IMG/VR virus record: IMGVR_UViG_3300035670_000282
Coordinates: 1-53,220 of that record
DNA length: 53,220 nucleotides
Strand: one strand, 5' to 3'
Source: a virus
Shown: one piece after another, positions 31,002-39,194 of the stretch
Numbering within the stretch: position 1 is the stretch's first letter
Layout of the letters: each line of letters begins with the position of its first letter
Translations under genes and position numbers: made by a program
Notes under the pieces: model-generated
What the model saw: only the letters and a program-made list of their open reading frames with translations
What the model was told of the DNA's origin: nothing
Databases searched by the model: none

Positions 31002-31082
31002 CTCAAGTAGGTGATGCAAAGTGTCGAGCTACGCTTAAAGTTCTAGAGATCCTACTTGAGATCCCTCCTGTGTCTCTAGAAC
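31002..31082 (+). ncRNA. candidate pseudoknot RNA downstream of the tRNAs
   Basis: Two perfect 10-bp stems are interleaved: CTCAAGTAGG (31002-31011) with CCTACTTGAG (31051-31060), and GTTCTAGAGA (31040-31049) with TCTCTAGAAC (31073-31082). If both form, this is an H-type pseudoknot with 28-, 1- and 12-nt loops; if not, they are alternatives of a switch. The 210 bases between the tRNAs and the ATPase gene hold no gene. Confidence 0.65.
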
Positions 31083-31204
31083 ATGCTCACTATCAAAATA
31101 ACCTAAAACTAAACTCTATAGTTTTTGGTTCATATCTAAATAACTAAACCCCTTATCTTCAATATAAGCCCTTTTATAGGGTAGTCAGCCTAAAGGTTAA
31201 ACCA

Positions 31205-31556
31205 ATGGATATAAATGAAGCTAGAATGGTAACTCCTAAACAGTTGCCTGAATTACTGGTGGATATAATCAAAGCAAAGCTAGTTCCTAATATCATCTCC
31301 TCACCTGGTTTAGGTAAGAGTGATATTGTTAGACAAGTAGCTAGTGAGCATAATCTTCAGCTCATTGATATGCGTTTATCCCAAATGGATGTAACTGACA
31401 TACTAGGCTTCCCCAATATCGTTAATGGTAGAAGTGCTTATCTACCTCCAGAGATGTTTCCTATTGAAGCAGATCCAATTCCTACTGATAAGAATGGTTG
31501 GATTCTATTTCTAGATGAACTGTCTAGTGCATCTCCAGCAGTACAAGCAGCATCCT
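31205..31556 (+). CDS. MoxR-like AAA ATPase, exon 1 (N4 gp24-like)
   Basis: Exon 1 encodes the nucleotide-binding half: Walker A SSPGLGKSD near residues 32-40 and Walker B WILFLDELSSASPAVQAAS near 99-117. Read on without splicing, the frame stops at 31564. Joining T31556 to A32505 gives AVQAASYQLILDRMTGKHNL, exactly the continuous sequence expected of MoxR-like proteins, for a 343-residue product. In N4, gp24 lies next to the VWA protein gp25, as here. MoxR/VWA pairs usually act as chaperones that remodel protein or nucleic-acid complexes; in N4 the role is not settled. Confidence 0.92.
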
Positions 31557-32504
31557 TAATTTAAGTTAGGAAGTAATTAATTACTAAGATGAAAATAAAC
31601 AAATGATATTAGTAATTAATTATGGAGAGCTTAAGGGTTTCATACTAGAAATAGTATGTCAAAACTTGCCTAAAACGGGAAACTCTGATTACATTATATA
31701 ATGCTTGCATTTTTAGTACAAGCTGGTATAATGTAAAGACAATCCGTTACTAAATAGGTAAAGTTATGGAAATTTGGAAAGACATAGTTGGTTATGAAGG
31801 TTTATATGAAGTTTCTTCATTAGGTAGAATTAAATGCCTAGAGCGAAAAGTAAACACTAAAGGAAATAGTTTAAGAACAGTAAAAGAAAGAATCCGTAAA
31901 CCTCAAATTAAACAAAATGGTTATCATATAGTTAATTTAGGTAATGGAAAAGGTAAAGTAACAACTTTTAGTGTTCATCAAATAGTTGCTCAAGCTTTTA
32001 TTCCTGGTTTTATTAAAAGTACTGAAATCAATCATATTGACGGTAATCCAGGTAATAATAATATTAAAAATTTAGAAATTAGTAATCCCTCACACAATCA
32101 ATTACACGCTATATCTTTAGGTTTAAAACCTAAATATGGAGTCACTTCCAAATACTATCGTGTCTCTTATTTAAAAAATCCAAAAGCTAAAAATAAATGG
32201 GCAGTCTGTATAAATCATCAAGGAAAATCATCTTATGGATGGAAAACTTTTTATACAGAATTAGAAGCTGCTCAGTATGCTGATAAACTTTTAGATTTAA
32301 TAGGGGATACAGTTAGACCCCGTAACTTTCCTTAAATGTCCAACGACTATCCCATTTTGGGAGTACACCTAAGCAGGTGGAAACGGCAAGAATCTTAACA
32401 AGTAATGTTGAAGATTTTGATATAGTCTGCTCTGCATAGAAATATGCAGCAGTTACCTTTTAAGGTAACGGCTAGAAATTAGCGATTTCTAGTGAACATA
32501 TAGG
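31557..32504 (+). ncRNA. group I intron in the AAA ATPase gene
   Basis: The 948-base insert starts after an exon T and ends in G, as group I introns do. Near its 5' side it has AAAACGGGAAACTCTGA (P3-P4-like), a 10-bp TTACATTATA/TATAATGTAA stem (31691-31736), then the HNH gene, and near its 3' side CAACGACTATCCC, GTACACCTAAGCAGGTGG and GATATAGTC (P3/P7-P8-like). The second intron of the window shares the GTACACCTAAG-AGGTGGAAA block. The borders were placed by protein continuity. Confidence 0.88.
31766..32335 (+). CDS. intron-encoded HNH homing endonuclease
   Basis: The 189-residue product starts with a NUMOD4 motif (IWKDIVGYEGLYEVSSLGRI) and has an HNH_3-type core (VHQIVAQAFIPGF then EINHIDGNPGNNNIKNLEI). 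It sits fully inside the group I intron and should cut intronless alleles of the ATPase gene to spread the intron. A C-terminal segment YYRVSYLKNPKAKNKWAVCI resembles AP2-like DNA-binding strands. Confidence 0.92.
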   Translation: MEIWKDIVGYEGLYEVSSLGRIKCLERKVNTKGNSLRTVKERIRKPQIKQNGYHIVNLGNGKGKVTTFSVHQIVAQAFIPGFIKSTEINHIDGNPGNNNIKNLEISNPSHNQLHAISLGLKPKYGVTSKYYRVSYLKNPKAKNKWAVCINHQGKSSYGWKTFYTELEAAQYADKLLDLIGDTVRPRNFP

Positions 32505-33184
32505 ATCAATTAATTCTAGATCGAATGACAGGGAAGCATAATCTACATAAGAATGTAGCTCTTATTGCAGCAGGAAATAAAATGTCAGATAAGGCTGTAG
32601 TAAGTCGTACATCTACAGCACTTCAATCTCGTATGGTTCATCTTGAGTTAAAGGTGAATAAGAATGATTGGATTGAATGGGCTGATACTCATGGAGTAGA
32701 TTACAGAGTTAAAGGCTTTATTGAATTTAAGCCTGACTTACTTCACAAGTTTGATCCAAACCATAGTGATGTAACATTCCCAGCACCTCGTACATGGGAT
32801 TTTACCAGTAGAATAATCAAAGACTGGAAAACCATTCCTGATAGTAAGCTTCCAATTCTAGCTGGTACTGTAGGTACAGGAGCAGCATTTGAATTTAAGC
32901 ACTACTGTAAGGAATACGATAATCTACCCACAATAAACCAAATACTGAATAATCCAGAGAGTATTACAGTTCCTCAAGAACCAAGTACTCTATTTGCTAT
33001 TACTTCTTTAATTAGTCATAACCTGACTCCTCAGACTGTTAGTAAAATTATTAAATTTATAAACAGACTACCAAAGGAGTTTCAGATTATTACTCTTCAA
33101 GGAGCTATTCGTATGGATAAGCTTCTATTAAAAGAAGAAGTAATTAAAGGATGGATTAGCAATAATTCTAGAGAGCTATTCTAA
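32505..33184 (+). CDS. MoxR-like AAA ATPase, exon 2
   Basis: Exon 2 continues the ATPase with YQLILDRMTGKHNLHKNVAL, then IAAGNKMSDKAVVSRTSTAL (sensor 1 and arginine-finger region) and the C-terminal lid (DFTSRIIKDWKTIPDSKLPI). The upstream part between 32505 and the ATG at 32525 belongs to the protein only after splicing. The TAA forms TAATG with the VWA gene, so the ATPase and its partner are translated together. Confidence 0.92.
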
Positions 33185-34278
33185 TGACATTGGAAGAATC
33201 CCTTAGTAAAGCTAAATTAGGAGTACTACTGAAAGGATCTGTATTCTTAACTACTATCATGCTAAGTATGAAGCATGAATTAGATGAATCAATACCTACA
33301 GCAGCTACTAATGGATTAATTGTTAAATATAATCCTAAATTCCTTAGTTCATTAAGTTATGAAAGGAGAATTGGATTAGTAGCACATGAAGTATGGCATC
33401 TTGCTCTTAACCACATGGTTAGGGGTAAAGATGCAGATCATCGAATCTATAACATGGCAGGAGATTATGTAATTAATCTTTTATTAGTTACTAATGGATT
33501 TGAGATACCTGAAGAAGGCTTACTAGATTATAAATATACTGGTTGGAGTACTGAAGAGGTTTATGATGATCTAATAGCTAATGCTATTGATGTACCATGT
33601 GATATGGATATTCAATATGCTACTGGTGAAGAAGAACAGGATATAGAACCTCAAATAACTGAGATATTAGTTAAAGCAGTAACTCAATCTAAGTTAGTAG
33701 GTGAAGCAGCAGGACTTATTCCTAATGAGATAACCAGATTAATTGATAGTTTAATTAATCCTAAGTTATCTTGGAATGATATTCTCTTTCAGTATTTAAC
33801 TAATAAGCAAAAGACTGAGATTAGTTGGAAGAAACCTAATAAGAGATTCTTCCCTAAACATATATTACCTACTCAATATTCAGATAGATTAGAGAATATA
33901 ACAATAGCTATAGATACATCTGGTTCTATTACAGATGAAATGCTAAGAAATATACTCTCTGAGATTAGATATATCCATGAAGTATTAAAACCAGAAGTAT
34001 TAAGAATTATTGATTGTGATTGTAGGATTAATAATATCTACGAGATAGATGAGTATACAGATATTATGGATCTTAAGTTTACAGGTGGAGGAGGTACTTC
34101 CTTTAGACCTGTATTGACTTATTGTGAAACCAATCCACCAACAGTTCTATTGTACTTCACTGACCTTTATGGTCATTTAAAGCAAGAAGAAACAGAGTAT
34201 GATCTCTATTGGATCTGTTACTCTAAACATCCTAAAGCACCATTTGGGACTACTATTTATTATGAACATACTAGTTAA
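33184..34278 (+). CDS. VWA-like protein with metallopeptidase motif (N4 gp25-like)
   Basis: The 364-residue product has an N-terminal metallopeptidase-like helix with HEVWHLALNHMVRG near residues 68-81 and a C-terminal von Willebrand A-like domain with a MIDAS motif ITIAIDTSGSITDEML near 238-253, then LKFTGGGGTSFRPVL. This combination is the DUF2201 layout. It directly follows the AAA ATPase, as N4 gp25 follows gp24. The two likely form one machine in which the VWA domain grips a target and the ATPase remodels it. Whether the HExxH is proteolytic is unknown. Confidence 0.9.
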   Translation: MTLEESLSKAKLGVLLKGSVFLTTIMLSMKHELDESIPTAATNGLIVKYNPKFLSSLSYERRIGLVAHEVWHLALNHMVRGKDADHRIYNMAGDYVINLLLVTNGFEIPEEGLLDYKYTGWSTEEVYDDLIANAIDVPCDMDIQYATGEEEQDIEPQITEILVKAVTQSKLVGEAAGLIPNEITRLIDSLINPKLSWNDILFQYLTNKQKTEISWKKPNKRFFPKHILPTQYSDRLENITIAIDTSGSITDEMLRNILSEIRYIHEVLKPEVLRIIDCDCRINNIYEIDEYTDIMDLKFTGGGGTSFRPVLTYCETNPPTVLLYFTDLYGHLKQEETEYDLYWICYSKHPKAPFGTTIYYEHTS

Positions 34279-34489
34279 GTTTGGATATGATAGTGCATAT
34301 ATTTTCCCTCACAAAGAAGGAATACAAGTAATAGAAGCATTAAGTAAAGCACTTAAATTTAAGGATGGCTATAGTTCTAATTCTACTATAGAAGATATAG
34401 AAGAAGGTACTATATCTTTCTCATTAATCTCTGATAATAGAATTAAAGAGATTAAGACAGCAATGCTTTTGAGTAATGAAAATGTATGA
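34262..34489 (+). CDS. hypothetical protein, 75 aa
   Basis: The start was set at the ATG at 34262, inside the end of the VWA gene (17-base overlap). The product MNILVKFGYDSAYIFPHKEG continues with VIEALSKALKFKDGYSSNST and ends in a helix. No family is recognised. Confidence 0.7.
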   Translation: MNILVKFGYDSAYIFPHKEGIQVIEALSKALKFKDGYSSNSTIEDIEEGTISFSLISDNRIKEIKTAMLLSNENV

Positions 34490-34961
34490 TCCAAACACTA
34501 TTAAACATGGGATTATTAATTATCTATACGAAGCTCCTAGACAAGCACTACAAGATGAAATAACCAAGATAGCAAATAAGAATCTTGAGATTCAAAAGAT
34601 TCCTAAAGGAAGCTATACCTATGTTCTATACCAAGGCAGAGCAATTAATAATCTTATTGTACCTAGAGGTATGCCAATGGGATATACCTCATTGGTTAAT
34701 GAATTGGTTCCCCATTATAGAATATTAAACCAAGAACTTACTGAGCTTAGACAAGAAAAAGAATTAGTCTCTAGTTTTATAAGTCAATTATTTTTGGTTT
34801 GTGATAATACAGTTACTATGAGAAAACTATTACCTAAAGAATTAGATAAATTCTTTGGTGATAGTAATTCATATTTAAGTGATAATCCTAAGCCTGTTAA
34901 TGAAAAATACATTCAGATAATCAAAGAAAGAATCTTGACTAATCTCCTTCTAAGGAAATAA
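34476..34961 (+). CDS. hypothetical coiled-coil-containing protein, 161 aa
   Basis: The product begins MKMYDPNTIKHGIINYLYEA, has a conserved-looking YVLYQGRAINNLIVPRGMPM segment and a helix YRILNQELTELRQEKELVSS that may form a coiled coil. It overlaps its upstream neighbour by 14 bases. No domain is recognised. Confidence 0.72.
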   Translation: MKMYDPNTIKHGIINYLYEAPRQALQDEITKIANKNLEIQKIPKGSYTYVLYQGRAINNLIVPRGMPMGYTSLVNELVPHYRILNQELTELRQEKELVSSFISQLFLVCDNTVTMRKLLPKELDKFFGDSNSYLSDNPKPVNEKYIQIIKERILTNLLLRK

Positions 34962-34962
34962 G

Positions 34963-35145
34963 ATGCAAGCCGTTAGATGTGAACAATGTGGCTTCTTTTG
35001 TTTAACAGAGAAACCAAAACTAGATTATGTGGAATACTGCCCTATTTGTAGTGGTATTACTTTCAGACAAAATATGAGTGATAAAGATGTCCAAAATCTC
35101 AGACAATATCTCAAGGATTATTTTCAAAGCGGACGAATTAATTGA
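34963..35145 (+). CDS. zinc-ribbon protein, 60 aa
   Basis: Four cysteines in a rubredoxin-like arrangement, CEQCGFFC (near residues 6-13) and CPICSG (near 27-32), should bind one zinc. The remainder is a helix. Small zinc ribbons are frequent in this section. It overlaps the next gene. Confidence 0.75.
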   Translation: MQAVRCEQCGFFCLTEKPKLDYVEYCPICSGITFRQNMSDKDVQNLRQYLKDYFQSGRIN

Positions 35146-35260
35146 TGATCTATCTAAATTAGCATTAATGAATAAAACCATTAATGTACATGAAGCAAGT
35201 AATTCACTAGTATCTTTAATAATCCAATTAGAAAAGTATAAGGAAAAGTTTAATGACTAA
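35087..35260 (+). CDS. hypothetical helical protein, 57 aa
   Basis: The start was set at the ATG at 35087 (MSKISDNISRIIFKADELID); a GTG nine bases earlier is possible. It is all helical and lies in a chain of overlapping genes (59 bases with the zinc ribbon and 8 with the MazG gene). No family is recognised. Confidence 0.65.
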   Translation: MSKISDNISRIIFKADELIDDLSKLALMNKTINVHEASNSLVSLIIQLEKYKEKFND

Positions 35261-35762
35261 TCAAGAAATTATCCTTCAGTATCTTAAGGGTTCATTTGAA
35301 CCAGTAAAAGCTCTACTCATAGCTGAAGATCTGGATATGTCCCGTAAGAGTGTTAAAAATGCTCTAGAAGAGCTTAAAAAGAAGGGACTGGTAGATTGGG
35401 ATAGGTTTGCTGGTTGGTATCCTGTACTGCCTCCTACAGCCCCTGTAGAGGTATCTACAGGCTATACCTGGGAAGAACTACAAGGTAAGATTCTTGTATG
35501 GGCAGACAGTAAAGGATTGCTTAAGAATCCTAATCCTACTGCTCAATTAGCTAAAACTTTAGAAGAAGCTGTAGAGACTCTACAAGCAGTAATTAAGAAA
35601 GATGAACTAGAAATTATTGATGGTTTGGGGGATATTCTAGTTACTATCATTATTGCAGCAGAACAGATGGGATATGATCTTCTAGATTGTGGAAATCATG
35701 CTTATTCTGTAATTAAAGATAGAACAGGAAAAAATGTAAATGGAATGTTCGTTAAGGACTAA
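35253..35762 (+). CDS. winged-helix / MazG-like pyrophosphohydrolase fusion
   Basis: Residues about 1-50 (MTNQEIILQYLKGSFEPVKA, DLDMSRKSVKNALEELKKKG, LVDWD) form a winged-helix pattern. Residues about 85-165 match phage MazG-like enzymes: QLAKTLEEAVETLQAVIKKD with the EExxE-type metal helix, and EIIDGLGDILVTIIIAAEQM with the DxxxD helix. MazG proteins hydrolyse NTPs or dNTPs, or lower (p)ppGpp. A DNA-binding-like domain fused to MazG is unusual. ThyX and dCMP deaminase in the same operon suggest a nucleotide-pool role. Confidence 0.85.
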   Translation: MTNQEIILQYLKGSFEPVKALLIAEDLDMSRKSVKNALEELKKKGLVDWDRFAGWYPVLPPTAPVEVSTGYTWEELQGKILVWADSKGLLKNPNPTAQLAKTLEEAVETLQAVIKKDELEIIDGLGDILVTIIIAAEQMGYDLLDCGNHAYSVIKDRTGKNVNGMFVKD

Positions 35763-35766
35763 TCCA

Positions 35767-35988
35767 ATGCAATACTCAATAGAAAGTGTGGATAAAGAAG
35801 ATGAAGGTTTTACTGTTAAAGTAAATGTTCCTGATCCTTTATCAATTATGCATTCTATTGAGTTCTTTATCCCTGTTACTGTATTTATAGAATCTGAAAA
35901 AACTCCTAAGCAACTTATTAATCAAGCTATCAGAGAAATATTAATAGGTGCTGAAATGGAGTACAAAACCAGTTGCACATTACATTAG
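35767..35988 (+). CDS. hypothetical protein, 73 aa
   Basis: The ATG at 35767 lies five bases after the MazG stop. The product MQYSIESVDKEDEGFTVKVN continues with MHSIEFFIPVTVFIESEKTP and a helix. The beta-rich N-terminal part resembles small phage proteins with no known role. Confidence 0.68.
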   Translation: MQYSIESVDKEDEGFTVKVNVPDPLSIMHSIEFFIPVTVFIESEKTPKQLINQAIREILIGAEMEYKTSCTLH

Positions 35989-35996
35989 GAATCAAT

Positions 35997-36866
35997 ATGA
36001 AAGGCATAGGTGGAATAGAAGCAAAGATAATTGCGGATTCAATAGCTAATGGAATTAGGCTTACTACCCTTCAATTAAAATATCCTAGATTTATCCATCA
36101 AGAGTTCTTAACTCATAGAATGTTTAGTAGAAATAGTTCTAGTAGTAGAGCTATACCTGTTGACAAGATGATTCAACAAGTTAAGACTAAGCCTGCACAT
36201 CCTATTCATTGGGGAAAGAATAAACCAGGAATGCAAGCTGAAACTCAAGTAGATTGTATCTTCTTAGCTCAGGATACTTGGTTAAGGGCAGCAACTAGTG
36301 CTGCATATAGCGCAACAGATTTACTTAATCAAGGAATCCATAAACAAGTAACTAATAGGATATTAGAGCCTTTTCAGTTTATGCATACAGTAGTTACTGC
36401 TACAGAGTGGAGGAATTTCTTTGAGCTTAGATTACATCCTGATGCTCAACCTGAAATTCAAGAACTAGCTAAGACAATGAAATCTGCTATGGATCATTCT
36501 ATCCCAATAGAGCTTAAATCAGATCAATGGCATCTTCCTTATATAAATGAAGAAGAACTTGATGGTTTAGACTTTCTAGTTAGTCTAGATACACTCAGAA
36601 AGGCTTCCGTAGCTCGCTGTGCAAGGACTTCTTACCTTAACCATGATAACACCCAGCCTAACCTAGAAAAGGATCTAGAGCTTGCTTACAAGCTCCTAGA
36701 AGCTGGTCATTGGTCTCCCTTTGAACATCAAGCTACTCCTATGACACATACAAAAGATATTTGGTCTGATGTAGGTCAAACTCACATGGATAAAAGTGGA
36801 AATCTATGGAGTGGTAACTTTAGAGGTTGGAATCAGTACAGACATTATCAAGATACAAATCAATGA
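35997..36866 (+). CDS. thyX: flavin-dependent thymidylate synthase ThyX
   Basis: The start was set at the ATG at 35997 with AGGA upstream, giving 289 residues. The signature THRMFSRNSSSSRAIP near residues 38-53 matches the ThyX motif RHRxxSxxxxSxR with its first Arg replaced by Thr. FEHQATPMTH near 242-251 and WNQYRH at the end are also typical. It makes dTMP from dUMP with FAD, NADPH and methylene-tetrahydrofolate. With the dCMP deaminase at 40923 it forms a thymidylate supply route. The stop overlaps the next start (ATGA). Confidence 0.95.
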   Translation: MKGIGGIEAKIIADSIANGIRLTTLQLKYPRFIHQEFLTHRMFSRNSSSSRAIPVDKMIQQVKTKPAHPIHWGKNKPGMQAETQVDCIFLAQDTWLRAATSAAYSATDLLNQGIHKQVTNRILEPFQFMHTVVTATEWRNFFELRLHPDAQPEIQELAKTMKSAMDHSIPIELKSDQWHLPYINEEELDGLDFLVSLDTLRKASVARCARTSYLNHDNTQPNLEKDLELAYKLLEAGHWSPFEHQATPMTHTKDIWSDVGQTHMDKSGNLWSGNFRGWNQYRHYQDTNQ

Positions 36867-37243
36867 AACGAGGAAAGAGACCTTTAAATCCAAGATATAA
36901 CAAAGGTGATGAAGTAGCAGGAATTACAATAGTAGAATACTTTGGTAGACACATGACATGTGAAAAGATGCAACACATGTATCTTGTTAAATGTGCTTGT
37001 GAAGAATTATTTACTACTCACCAAAAGAAACTAGTAATTAAGTGGGGAAACCAAGAAGAATTATCTTGTAAAAAATGTACTAATAAGAAAAGAGGACAAG
37101 GAAGTAATAACTGGACTGAACATGAACTTCATCTATTAAAAACTAGATATAGTAAGTTTTCTGTTAAGGAATTAACACAATTCTTAGATAGAAGTGAAAG
37201 TGCAATACTACACATGATACAAAGGTTGAAACTAACAAAATGA
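36863..37243 (+). CDS. zinc-binding protein with Myb/SANT-like domain
   Basis: The start was set at the ATG at 36863 (ATGA overlap with thyX), giving 126 residues. The N-terminal part has cysteines CEKM, VKCACEELF and CKKCTNKK, a zinc-ribbon pattern, with GDEVAGITIVEYFGR before it. The C-terminal part NNWTEHELHLLKTRYSKFSV, then KELTQFLDRSESAILHMIQR, is a Myb-like three-helix DNA-binding domain. The same zinc-ribbon layout recurs in the protein at 37750. Probably DNA-binding; its target is unknown. Confidence 0.82.
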   Translation: MKRGKRPLNPRYNKGDEVAGITIVEYFGRHMTCEKMQHMYLVKCACEELFTTHQKKLVIKWGNQEELSCKKCTNKKRGQGSNNWTEHELHLLKTRYSKFSVKELTQFLDRSESAILHMIQRLKLTK

Positions 37244-37392
37244 AAGAATTAATTTTAATTGCTTGGTTCTATTGGTATCCACCTCCTCCTATAGATTATA
37301 ACTTACCTCCTATTCATAATGATCCATTTCAATTCTATTATCCAATGTATATAGGCCCTATGTTACCCAAGGATAGAGAACTAGCATGTTAA
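37240..37392 (+). CDS. Pro/Tyr-rich small protein, 50 aa
   Basis: ATG at 37240 (ATGA overlap) to TAA at 37392 encodes MKELILIAWFYWYPPPPIDY, then further proline and tyrosine residues ending DRELAC. The first 13 residues are hydrophobic and could insert in membrane. No family is recognised. Overlaps on both sides support translation. Confidence 0.6.
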   Translation: MKELILIAWFYWYPPPPIDYNLPPIHNDPFQFYYPMYIGPMLPKDRELAC

Positions 37393-37772
37393 AGACTAAA
37401 CCAATAAGATCTACTTGGAGATTTAAATTCGATTTAGGTAATAAATTTAATAGACGTAATCGCCAATATAGAAAATGGGCAAGTGATTTTGTTGTTTATC
37501 TAATGCTAAAAGAAGCTGGAAGTAGAGCTAGAGTTAGATGGGCAAAAACAAAATACAATAGGTATTTTATGAGTAAGATAAAACTAAAACATCATTGGAC
37601 AGATAAACATATTACTTCTGAATACAATGAAGAAACCAAACAGATTATTTATACTGGTTGGGATGAAACTGGAGCAGATTCTGTATTCAGTTCTACAAAT
37701 AGAAAAGAAGTAGTACAGGCATTAGTAGATTATTCAGATAAGCTTAATTATGGAAACACCTCCTCAGTTTAA
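37386..37772 (+). CDS. hypothetical basic protein, 128 aa
   Basis: The product starts MLKTKPIRSTWRFKFDLGNK and is rich in Arg, Lys and Trp in its first half, then HHWTDKHITSEYNEETKQII and a C-terminal helix. The basic character suggests nucleic-acid contact, but no fold is recognised. It overlaps both neighbours. Confidence 0.7.
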   Translation: MLKTKPIRSTWRFKFDLGNKFNRRNRQYRKWASDFVVYLMLKEAGSRARVRWAKTKYNRYFMSKIKLKHHWTDKHITSEYNEETKQIIYTGWDETGADSVFSSTNRKEVVQALVDYSDKLNYGNTSSV

Positions 37773-38043
37773 TAAAGGTTATACCTTTGATCATTCCACT
37801 GTAAAAAAGATACTAGGTAGATTTCCTAGAAATCCAGGATCAGATAGATTAACTTGGTTCTATGAATTAAAGTGTCATTGCGGTAATATTTATAAACAAC
37901 ATCAAGATAACATCAAGAGACAGTTAAAAGATAGAAGACCTATTAAATGTAAGTCTTGTGTAGCTCCTATAGCTAAAAAGACAAATACTAATATTTATAT
38001 TAATTGGGGATATGATCCTAGTCTTCCTATGAGTAAATGGTAA
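37750..38043 (+). CDS. zinc-ribbon protein, 97 aa
   Basis: ATG at 37750. The product has LKCHCGNIYKQHQDNIKRQL and IKCKSC, giving a CxC...CxxC zinc site. The N-terminal KGYTFDHSTVKKILGR strand pair resembles that of the Myb-type protein at 36863, so the two may be paralogues, one without the Myb part. Its role is unknown. Confidence 0.75.
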   Translation: METPPQFNKGYTFDHSTVKKILGRFPRNPGSDRLTWFYELKCHCGNIYKQHQDNIKRQLKDRRPIKCKSCVAPIAKKTNTNIYINWGYDPSLPMSKW

Positions 38044-38240
38044 TGAGATTTAAACCAACTGAAAATTACCCTGCATGGGTTTGTTATAATTGTGGACATA
38101 ATGCTCAACCTGATCCACATAAAATTGCTAGTCTATCTACATGGCACATGAATACATGTGATGTATGTGGAAAGTTTGAGTCAGTAACTCAACCAAGAGA
38201 TTTTGGTTATCCTGATTTTAAGGTTAAAAAGAAGAAGTAA
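38043..38240 (+). CDS. zinc-ribbon conserved phage protein, 65 aa
   Basis: The start was set at the ATG at 38043 (MRFKPTENYPAWVCYNCGHN); another ATG is six bases earlier. CYNCG and CDVCGKFESVTQPRDFGYPD give a four-cysteine site. The DFGYPDF ending is a well-known pattern of small podovirus proteins. Function is unknown. Confidence 0.8.
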   Translation: MRFKPTENYPAWVCYNCGHNAQPDPHKIASLSTWHMNTCDVCGKFESVTQPRDFGYPDFKVKKKK

Positions 38241-38241
38241 C

Positions 38242-38355
38242 ATGTTTAAGCCTGAGTTTGAAAAGTTTAAAAAGAAACCAAAGCAATTTGGTTTAGATAA
38301 ACCTGGAAAGAAAACCAACAAGCCTAAACGTAAAAAGGATAAATACAATGACTAG
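38242..38355 (+). CDS. very basic 37-aa peptide
   Basis: ATG at 38242 follows the previous stop directly and encodes MFKPEFEKFKKKPKQFGLDK, then more Lys to KKDKYND. Nearly half of the residues are basic. It overlaps the next gene by eight bases. It could bind nucleic acid. Confidence 0.6.
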   Translation: MFKPEFEKFKKKPKQFGLDKPGKKTNKPKRKKDKYND

Positions 38356-38626
38356 TTCTAGTGAATTTACTAGCTATGAAGAATTTGAACTGACTGTAAC
38401 CTATAGAGCTGTACCAGCTTCAGGTGATGGTTGGCATGAACCAAGAGAAGAAGCATACATTGATATAGAAGATGTATGTATTGGTAAAGTGAGTATTCTA
38501 TCTGAATTATCTAAAGAACAGTTAGATCGTATTACTCTTCAGATTGAAGAAGATCTCAGTGCTGCTTATGAGGATTACTTAGAACAAAAAGCAGAAATGG
38601 AATGGGAACGTAGATATGGATACTAA
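38348..38626 (+). CDS. hypothetical protein, 92 aa
   Basis: The product starts MTSSSEFTSYEEFELTVTYR and is acidic, with a GDGWHEPREEAYIDIEDVCI strand pair and a helical end. This resembles small conserved phage proteins with a (V/I)xYxxxPGxPxxxxEP-type motif of unknown role. Confidence 0.75.
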   Translation: MTSSSEFTSYEEFELTVTYRAVPASGDGWHEPREEAYIDIEDVCIGKVSILSELSKEQLDRITLQIEEDLSAAYEDYLEQKAEMEWERRYGY

Positions 38627-38762
38627 TTTCATTAATCTATATGCTTTCTTAATTAAGAAGTATCTAGAAGCTGATCCTCAAGCTAGAGAACTATTGGTTA
38701 AGGAAATAGAATGGGTAAGGCAAACACTAAAGCGACAAGTCTCAAAACCAGGGTATCTCTAA
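38616..38762 (+). CDS. hypothetical helical protein, 48 aa
   Basis: ATG at 38616, inside the end of the previous gene, encodes MDTNFINLYAFLIKKYLEAD, then a charged helix. It overlaps the next gene too (52 bases). It is supported by gene packing only. Confidence 0.55.
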   Translation: MDTNFINLYAFLIKKYLEADPQARELLVKEIEWVRQTLKRQVSKPGYL

Positions 38763-38902
38763 AATTTGAATATCTGGTTAGAGAGTTTAATAACGCTCAA
38801 TCTATTAATGATATTAAGAGAGTAGAAAAAAGACTATTAGATCTTTATCTATTAATTAAGGACTACAGAGATGTCAATTTCAATTCAACAACTAGGCTCT
38901 AA
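38711..38902 (+). CDS. hypothetical helical protein, 63 aa
   Basis: The product MGKANTKATSLKTRVSLKFE continues with INDIKRVEKRLLDLYLLIKD and is basic and helical. A TAAGGAAATAGA leader gives a reasonable ribosome site. No family is recognised. Confidence 0.65.
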   Translation: MGKANTKATSLKTRVSLKFEYLVREFNNAQSINDIKRVEKRLLDLYLLIKDYRDVNFNSTTRL

Positions 38903-39194
38903 ATTTCTTATTACTAAACCCAATGTAAAAAAGTTTGAAAATACTTTTAATGAATCTATAAATTCTTTTCTTTTTACCCATGATTGGAATACAACTATGG
39001 AAGAAAAGAATATTACCAATATCTATATGGCTGGAGATTATCTAGACGTAATAGGCTTAAGAAAGATAGCTCCTTATGTTAAATCTGGTTCTTACTTAGA
39101 ATTTCAGAATGAATATGGTGAACGATTCAGGTATGTATTCAAGAATAAAGAAGTATATTATATTACTGCTACTATTAAATGGCCCAAGGTATGA
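38871..39194 (+). CDS. hypothetical protein, 107 aa
   Basis: The product MSISIQQLGSKFLITKPNVK continues with FLFTHDWNTTMEEKNITNIY and beta-rich YLEFQNEYGERFRYVFKNKE. It overlaps both neighbours. No family is recognised. Confidence 0.7.
   Translation: MSISIQQLGSKFLITKPNVKKFENTFNESINSFLFTHDWNTTMEEKNITNIYMAGDYLDVIGLRKIAPYVKSGSYLEFQNEYGERFRYVFKNKEVYYITATIKWPKV

Noticed and set aside
31697-31732. TATAAT sequences inside the first intron as promoters for the HNH gene
   Set aside because: Both lie in the TTACATTATA/TATAATGTAA stem of the intron; TTGCAT is a poor -35, so structure explains them.
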